Shown here one piece after another: positions 59,851-64,000 of a stretch of DNA of 64,000 nt. The position numbers were made by a program, and so were the translations under genes. Where the stretch lies: positions 21,056,005 through 21,120,004 of the forward strand of contig NC_063256.1 of NCBI RefSeq assembly GCF_019578655.1. Direction: 5' to 3'. The DNA is from Ricinus communis (lineage: Eukaryota > Streptophyta > Magnoliopsida > Malpighiales > Euphorbiaceae). The notes below the pieces were generated by a model that worked only from the letters and a program-made list of their open reading frames with translations, ran no database searches and was not told the DNA's origin. How positions within the stretch are numbered: the first letter of the stretch is position 1; each line of letters starts with the position of its first letter.

Positions 59851-61219
59851 TTAACTTCATTTTTCAAAGCATTATTTTCCTTGAGAAGTCTTTCATTTGA
59901 ATCTCATCCAATGAGTTCTTTAAGTCATCATTGTAGGTTTTAAAAGAAGTAACTTCTTTCTTTGAGGCTTCAAGATCTTTTTCCAAAATTGAGCATTTAT
60001 TTTTATAGAAATTCAATTTGTAAGCATGTTTTGCAAAAGCTCATCCTTATCATTTAAGAAACCATCACCAAAAGAATGAGAAGATAAACATGAAGAAGAA
60101 GAATTACATGAATAAGAACTGGAGCATCCCTCATGAGATTCTTCCAAGTTGGCTATGAAGCAAAGATTTGCTTCTTCATCTTTACCATTTTCATTGTTTG
60201 AAGATGAAGATGCATCACTCCAAGTAGCTTTCAAACCCTTTTTCTTTTCTTTATCTCCTTTCTTCTTCTTCAAGAACTTGGGACAATCTAGTTTAATGTG
60301 TCCTTGCTTTCTACACTAATAGCAAGTAACATCATCCTTCTTGTCTTTGCTAGGCCTTGATTTGGAGAAGGACCTCTTGGTTATAAAGGGCTTGTTGCTT
60401 CTTTTCTTCTCAGCTTTAAGAATTATTTTGACATGTTTGGTGATGAGGGCTACATCATCACTCACTATTTGCTTCTCCTTGGTCTTCATCATCATTTGGG
60501 GTATCTTTTTATTTTTAAGCTCTAGTGCTTGCCTTGAGTGCTAGGCCTTTCTTTTTTCCTCCATCTCTATCAAATTCATCCTTGACAAGAGATATTTCAT
60601 GGATTAGAAAATTGCCTATGAGGACATCTGTAGGAATCTCTCCAAGGTCCTCATTTGCTTCTTCAATGCTAGACACTCTAGCGCCATACTTCTCCAAAGG
60701 TAGACTCTTGAGGATCTTGTTCTTGATGTCCACAAGCTCATAATGTTTGTCAAGCTTTCTCATGTTGATGATAGTGAAAAGCCTATTGGTCATGTCAATG
60801 ATGGATTGGTTTGGCTTCATCTTGAACATTTCATATTTGGTGACAAATATTTGGATCTTTCTTGATTTAACTTGTTTGGTGCCTTCAGGATAATTCTCCA
60901 GGGTAGTCCAAATTTGATAAGCTATAGTGCAATATTGCATGCTCCCATATTCTTCTTTAGAAAGACAAATCACAAGAATGGTCATTCCTTTCTTATTCTT
61001 GTGATTATGCTTCTTGTGAGCATCTACCTATTCTTCTCTAGGAAGTATTCTTTCTTCATCATTCTTGATTTTAATAGGAGCCTTCCATTCCTTCATCACA
61101 TAGTCCCACACCTCAATGCCATATAAATCCAAATAGATTTCCATACGAAATCTCCAAAAGGCATAGTCGGATCCATCAAAGAATAACTTGAGGTGTTGAG
61201 CTCCTTTATTGGTTGCCAT
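59851..61219 (-). pseudogene. Copia-A gag
   Basis: ATG at 61217-61219 opens MATNKGAQHLKLFFDGSDYA, then FRMEIYLDLYG (61110). The UBN2 gag block follows: YQIWTTLENYPEGTKQVKS (60900), KMKPNQSIIDMTNRLF (60810), NKILKSLPLEKYGARVSSIE (60710). Next come a knuckle with CRKQGHIKLDCPKF (about 60300, one Cys position followed by a stop) and KKGLKATWSDASSSSN with ANLCFIA (60240-60150). Coiled-coil sequence reaches 59851, where the solo LTR interrupts. Frameshifts at about 61030 and 60510. Confidence 0.85.
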
Positions 61220-61255
61220 TGACCTTTACACTCGCAATGAAGCTGAGAAGATGTT

Positions 61256-61270
61256 CAAGCTCTAATACCA
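61256..61270 (-). other. tRNA-iMet primer-binding site of Copia-A
   Basis: The - strand reads TGGTATTAGAGCTTG, one change from the consensus TGGTATCAGAGC, two bases from the LTR edge. Confidence 0.85.
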
Positions 61271-61272
61271 CT

Positions 61273-62429
61273 TGTTGTCCCTTGAACCAAGAAGGGGGAT
61301 TGAATTGGTGACCTTAAATCATAGGAATGAATTATGGTGTGAGATACAAAAGTACTTAAGGATAAAGGAACTTGGAAGAGAGTTAGGTTAGAGAAATTCA
61401 CACAAAGGTTTATAATGGTTCAGGAACAATCCTCCTTATATCCACTCCTTAAGATCATGCTTGAGTATTCCACTATAATCTTAAAGATTAAAACCTTTGG
61501 GTTTTGCAAGTTTACCCAACAACTTGGTGTTTTTCAAGGCTACCACTAAGCCTCTTCCCTTAGTGAACTAATCCATCACTAAGTCCCTTAACCATTGAGT
61601 ACTAAATGATTACTTAATAACCAATTCCTTATGTTTTTAATACCTAGCCTCACATAACAACCTTTGAGTATAGTTGAATATAGAGATTCAACTCAATGCA
61701 CTCTATAAAGAAGAAAATCAATTGTAATGTGTTGAGAATTAAATTATAAGAATTTAGGAATAATAAATTGACACACTTATTGCTTAAGTCTTTATGAAGG
61801 GTATTTATACACTATCCAACCTCTTAGAGACCTTATAATACTCCCAAAACTCATTTAATGCAAATTAGATGAGTTGGAAAATAGTTGTCTGCAGTCATGA
61901 AAAATGCCCTCGTGCTTTCTAAAAAGAATCGTTGAGATTACAACGGCTTTAGACACATGGCTCTGACTTGGTGGCTAAAGGTGCAACAGTCACTGACATC
62001 GCATTAAATGTGAAAACCATCCCCGTACCAGAATGACGCGCTCACACTCTGCTTGGGCGTGCTCAAAAGAGCTTTCGTGCTTCTCATCACATAAATGCCT
62101 AGTATATTGGAACTTTTGTTCTCAATTGTGCCATCCCTTGCACTTTTGAAGCGCCCCCATGCTTCTTGAGGTGTTGACTTATTGACTGCCAGGTGTCTCT
62201 TTGTCCTTGAGGGATTGCCAAAAGGTCTTCCCTCGTGGCAGTTCAACTTTGACCATATGAAAAACGCCCTTGTGCTTTTTAAGACATTTCGTAATCCTTA
62301 CTCAAAGGAAACCTTTGCTTATGATTGAACCCTTAATGTATTATCAAATAGACACTCAAACATGATATTAGCCATAATCAACTTAGATGCTAAGATTAAA
62401 ATAGAGATCAATTGACCCTTGGGTCAACT
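61273..62429 (-). repeat. 5' LTR of Copia-A
   Basis: 1157 bp, TGTTGTCCC at the left edge and GGTCAACT at the right (the partner LTR ends GGTCAACA). Followed by the target duplication copy GATAG. Same GC-dyad patch as the 3' LTR at 61900-62280. Confidence 0.9.
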
Positions 62430-62990
62430 GATAGAAAATGGGATGATTTAGTCAACCGATCAATAATTACCCATATAACATCATTTCCATGAGACGAAAT
62501 ACATTATAATGTGTTTCCATTTTCATTATAGAATAGGAAGAGGTTGTAAAGTACTCGAGGATGTTGACGTTCTACTTTCACTTGTTGACATACAAACATT
62601 TAGCAATAAAATCTGCAACTTCTTTCTTCATTCCCCTCCACAAATAATTCTCCCGTAATGTCCTATACATCTTTGTACTGCCTTGGTACATTGAATAAGT
62701 AGAGCAATGAGCTTCTTCTATGATTTCTTATTTTAAAGCTTTTAGATTCGGTATGCAAAGTTTGTTTCTAAACATAAGGGTACTATTTTCAGAAACCAAG
62801 AAGTCTATTCGAGCATTATTTTTCACTTCCTCTACAATCCTTTTGAACTTATCATCTTGTTCCTAAGCCCTTTAATCTTGTCCACCAACACTGGGCAGAC
62901 TCTTAAGATGGCCATAGAGCTCCTTGGTTATCATATGTTAACTCTATATTCATAGTACGAAGATCAAGAAGCAATGGAAGCTTAATGGTT
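62430..62990 (-). pseudogene. Gypsy integrase N-terminal (zinc-binding) part
   Basis: Reading leftward: VCPVLVDKIKGL (about 62890), ENSTLMFRNKLC (about 62780), EEAHCSTYSMYQGSTKMYRT (about 62715; His and Cys contexts of the integrase zinc finger), REN then WRGMKKEVADFIAKCL (about 62630), then LQPLPI and DRLTKSSHFLS just before the Copia-A LTR. The sequence continues across the insertion at 33721. Stops near 62570 and 62730. Confidence 0.85.
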
Positions 62991-62994
62991 TTGA

Positions 62995-63250
62995 TGTAAG
63001 TGTTTTTCTATGCTAGCAGTCAAACCTTTAAATCTAAGTGTTTTATTATGGCCAATACTCAAAGCTAAATTTTTTTCTATAGCCAACATTTAAACCTAAG
63101 TATTTTTCTATGGCTACCACTCAAATCCAAGTTTTTTCTATGGCTAACACTCAAACCCAAGTGTTTTTCTAAGGCTAACACTCAAACCTTTAAATCAAAG
63201 TGTTTTCTTATGCCTAACACTCAAATCTTCAGACCTAAGTATTTTTAAAG
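62995..63250. repeat. Minisatellite, unit about 38-40 bp, six to seven copies
   Basis: Repeated theme CTATGGCTAACACTCAAACC followed by (T)AAGTGTTTTT, starting near 62998 and fading after 63230. It lies exactly where the gypsy reading ends. Confidence 0.75.
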
Positions 63251-64000
63251 TACACACTTACACCTTTCTACATGTTTTATGGCTCACACTCAAACCCTTA
63301 CGATAGAGAATGATTTAGAGAAGTAAGAAACTAAGTTCACTCTTATAAATATAGCTCAATAGTAAGTGGTAGAGTCATATAAAAGTACTTCAAACTTACA
63401 AATGAAGAACAAGAGGGTCTGATGATGAATTCTATGCTTAAAGATGTATGAAGATGTTTCCCACTTGTATTTCATCTTTGGAGAGCTTAAGAACTCTCAA
63501 TTTCATATTCCAAGTTAGTATTTGTAGCTCCAAGCAAGAACTAGTCGTGATCCACTTTAAAAGATTATAGCTGTTTAAAGGATCTCACAAGCACGAATAA
63601 AAATTTTAATGAGCATGAAGGTTGCAACAGGTATTAGTTCTTGAGTGCTCCGCACCGTGAAAACCCTTTTTCATGGCCGTGAATGCAAGCCGTTAATGCT
63701 TCTGCCAATTTTTTGGTTTTCAGTCACAGGCGTGAATTTTATGGTCAAGTAAAAAATCAAAATCTTAAGCTACACAAATCCAAATGGGAAACCTTTCTTG
63801 TTTAAAAAACTTTAGTTAATGCACTACAACTTTGTAATTTTGAGAAACTCCAAAATCAGCCGTCTTTATACTTTAAAAAATCAATACATTTTATTGCTCA
63901 TTTAGTCTTGATAGTTTTGATATGCTTTAGTATTACGACCATTGCGCTTTCCATATACCTTGGATTGATGAAAGACCTTTTGTATATGAAACTAGATTTT
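63251..64000 (-). mobile_element. Copia LTR-like DNA running off the window
   Basis: Words shared in order with the Copia-D LTR (TTTTATGGCTCACACTCAAACCC against TTTTATGACTCACACACAACCC at 14570) and a GC-dyad patch (CACCGTGAAAA...CATGGCCGTGAA, 63650-63680) suggest a related LTR, probably in the same orientation as Copia-D. Neither edge is visible, so class and limits are tentative. Confidence 0.4.

Larger units (their letters stand above)
33722..62429 (-). mobile_element. Ty1/copia retrotransposon Copia-A, complete outline with nested insertions
   Basis: LTRs at 33722-39660 (3', split) and 61273-62429 (5'). Both read TGTTGTCCC at the left edge; the right edges read GGTCAACA and GGTCAACT. Target duplication is GGTAG (33717-33721) and GATAG (62430-62434). 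Between them on the - strand: primer-binding site, gag, protease, integrase, RT, RNase H and an extra ORF, in copia order. Four foreign insertions account for its size: Athila-like at 34238-38971, Copia-B at 41248-51057, Athila-like at 53419-56945 and a solo LTR at 58326-59845. All coding parts carry stops or frameshifts. Confidence 0.9.
30685..62990 (-). mobile_element. Ty3/gypsy chromovirus (Tekay/Del-like), split by Copia-A
   Basis: On the - strand the integrase zinc-binding region (62430-62990) continues into the integrase core, C-terminal domain and chromodomain (32742-33721), then a polypurine tract and the 3' LTR (30685-32741). The 28.7 kb between 33722 and 62429 is Copia-A with its own insertions. 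Removing it with one copy of the 5-bp duplication restores the reading frame through the integrase. RT, protease, gag and the 5' LTR lie right of the break at about 62990 or are lost. Confidence 0.85.

Overview
This is nuclear DNA of a flowering plant, most likely a eudicot. The evidence is GT-AG introns, AT-rich intergenic DNA, two ordinary plant genes and a dense stack of plant transposable elements. The species cannot be named from the sequence. Two host genes are visible: the 3' part of a membrane-tethered NAC transcription factor (1-1542, + strand) and a complete five-exon ILR1-like IAA-amino acid hydrolase (27334-30382, + strand). A tRNA-Met(CAT) gene or pseudogene (27124-27209, - strand) lies head-to-head with the hydrolase. 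Almost everything else is transposon.

Left block, 3.5-25.5 kb. An unclassified AT-rich repeat with clusters of GC-rich palindromes (3.5-5.95 kb) is followed by a decayed Ty1/copia element on the + strand (Copia-C, 5955-13465). Its integrase is split by a 1.8 kb Mutator-like element (8599-10402) with 9-bp target duplications and a captured receptor-kinase fragment. Next come a truncated copia on the - strand (Copia-D, gag 13466-14259, LTR from 14318) and, inside that LTR, a 10.2 kb CACTA (En/Spm) transposon (14938-25104). The CACTA carries a decayed TNP2 transposase and a second Ptta/En/Spm-type gene.

Middle, 25.5-30.4 kb. A tandem repeat of about 260 bp is followed by the tRNA and the hydrolase.

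Right block, 30.7-64 kb, is a nested retrotransposon stack. The outermost layer is a Ty3/gypsy chromovirus (- strand, 3' LTR 30685-32741) whose integrase is cut by a Ty1/copia element (Copia-A, - strand, 33722-62429; target duplication GGTAG/GATAG). Copia-A received four insertions. (1) An Athila-like element is in its 3' LTR (34238-38971); it has one LTR only and is flanked by a 63-bp target duplication. (2) A gag-only copia, Copia-B, is at 41248-51057 (duplication GCCTC) and itself holds a Cassandra-type 5S-bearing solo LTR (44304-44703, duplication GAAAA). (3) A second Athila-like element (53419-56945) has a collapsed 3' half. (4) An Athila solo LTR is at 58326-59845 (duplication GCTCC). 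The gypsy reading resumes at 62430-62990 and gives way to a minisatellite and another copia-like LTR at the window edge.

The gypsy > Copia-A > Copia-B > Cassandra order gives four nested layers whose relative ages can be read directly. I did not find a convincing new enzymatic system. The most unusual signals are the one-LTR Athila insertion with its 63-bp duplication, the non-autonomous Athila family, the kinase-carrying MULE, and the His-to-Leu change in the hydrolase.
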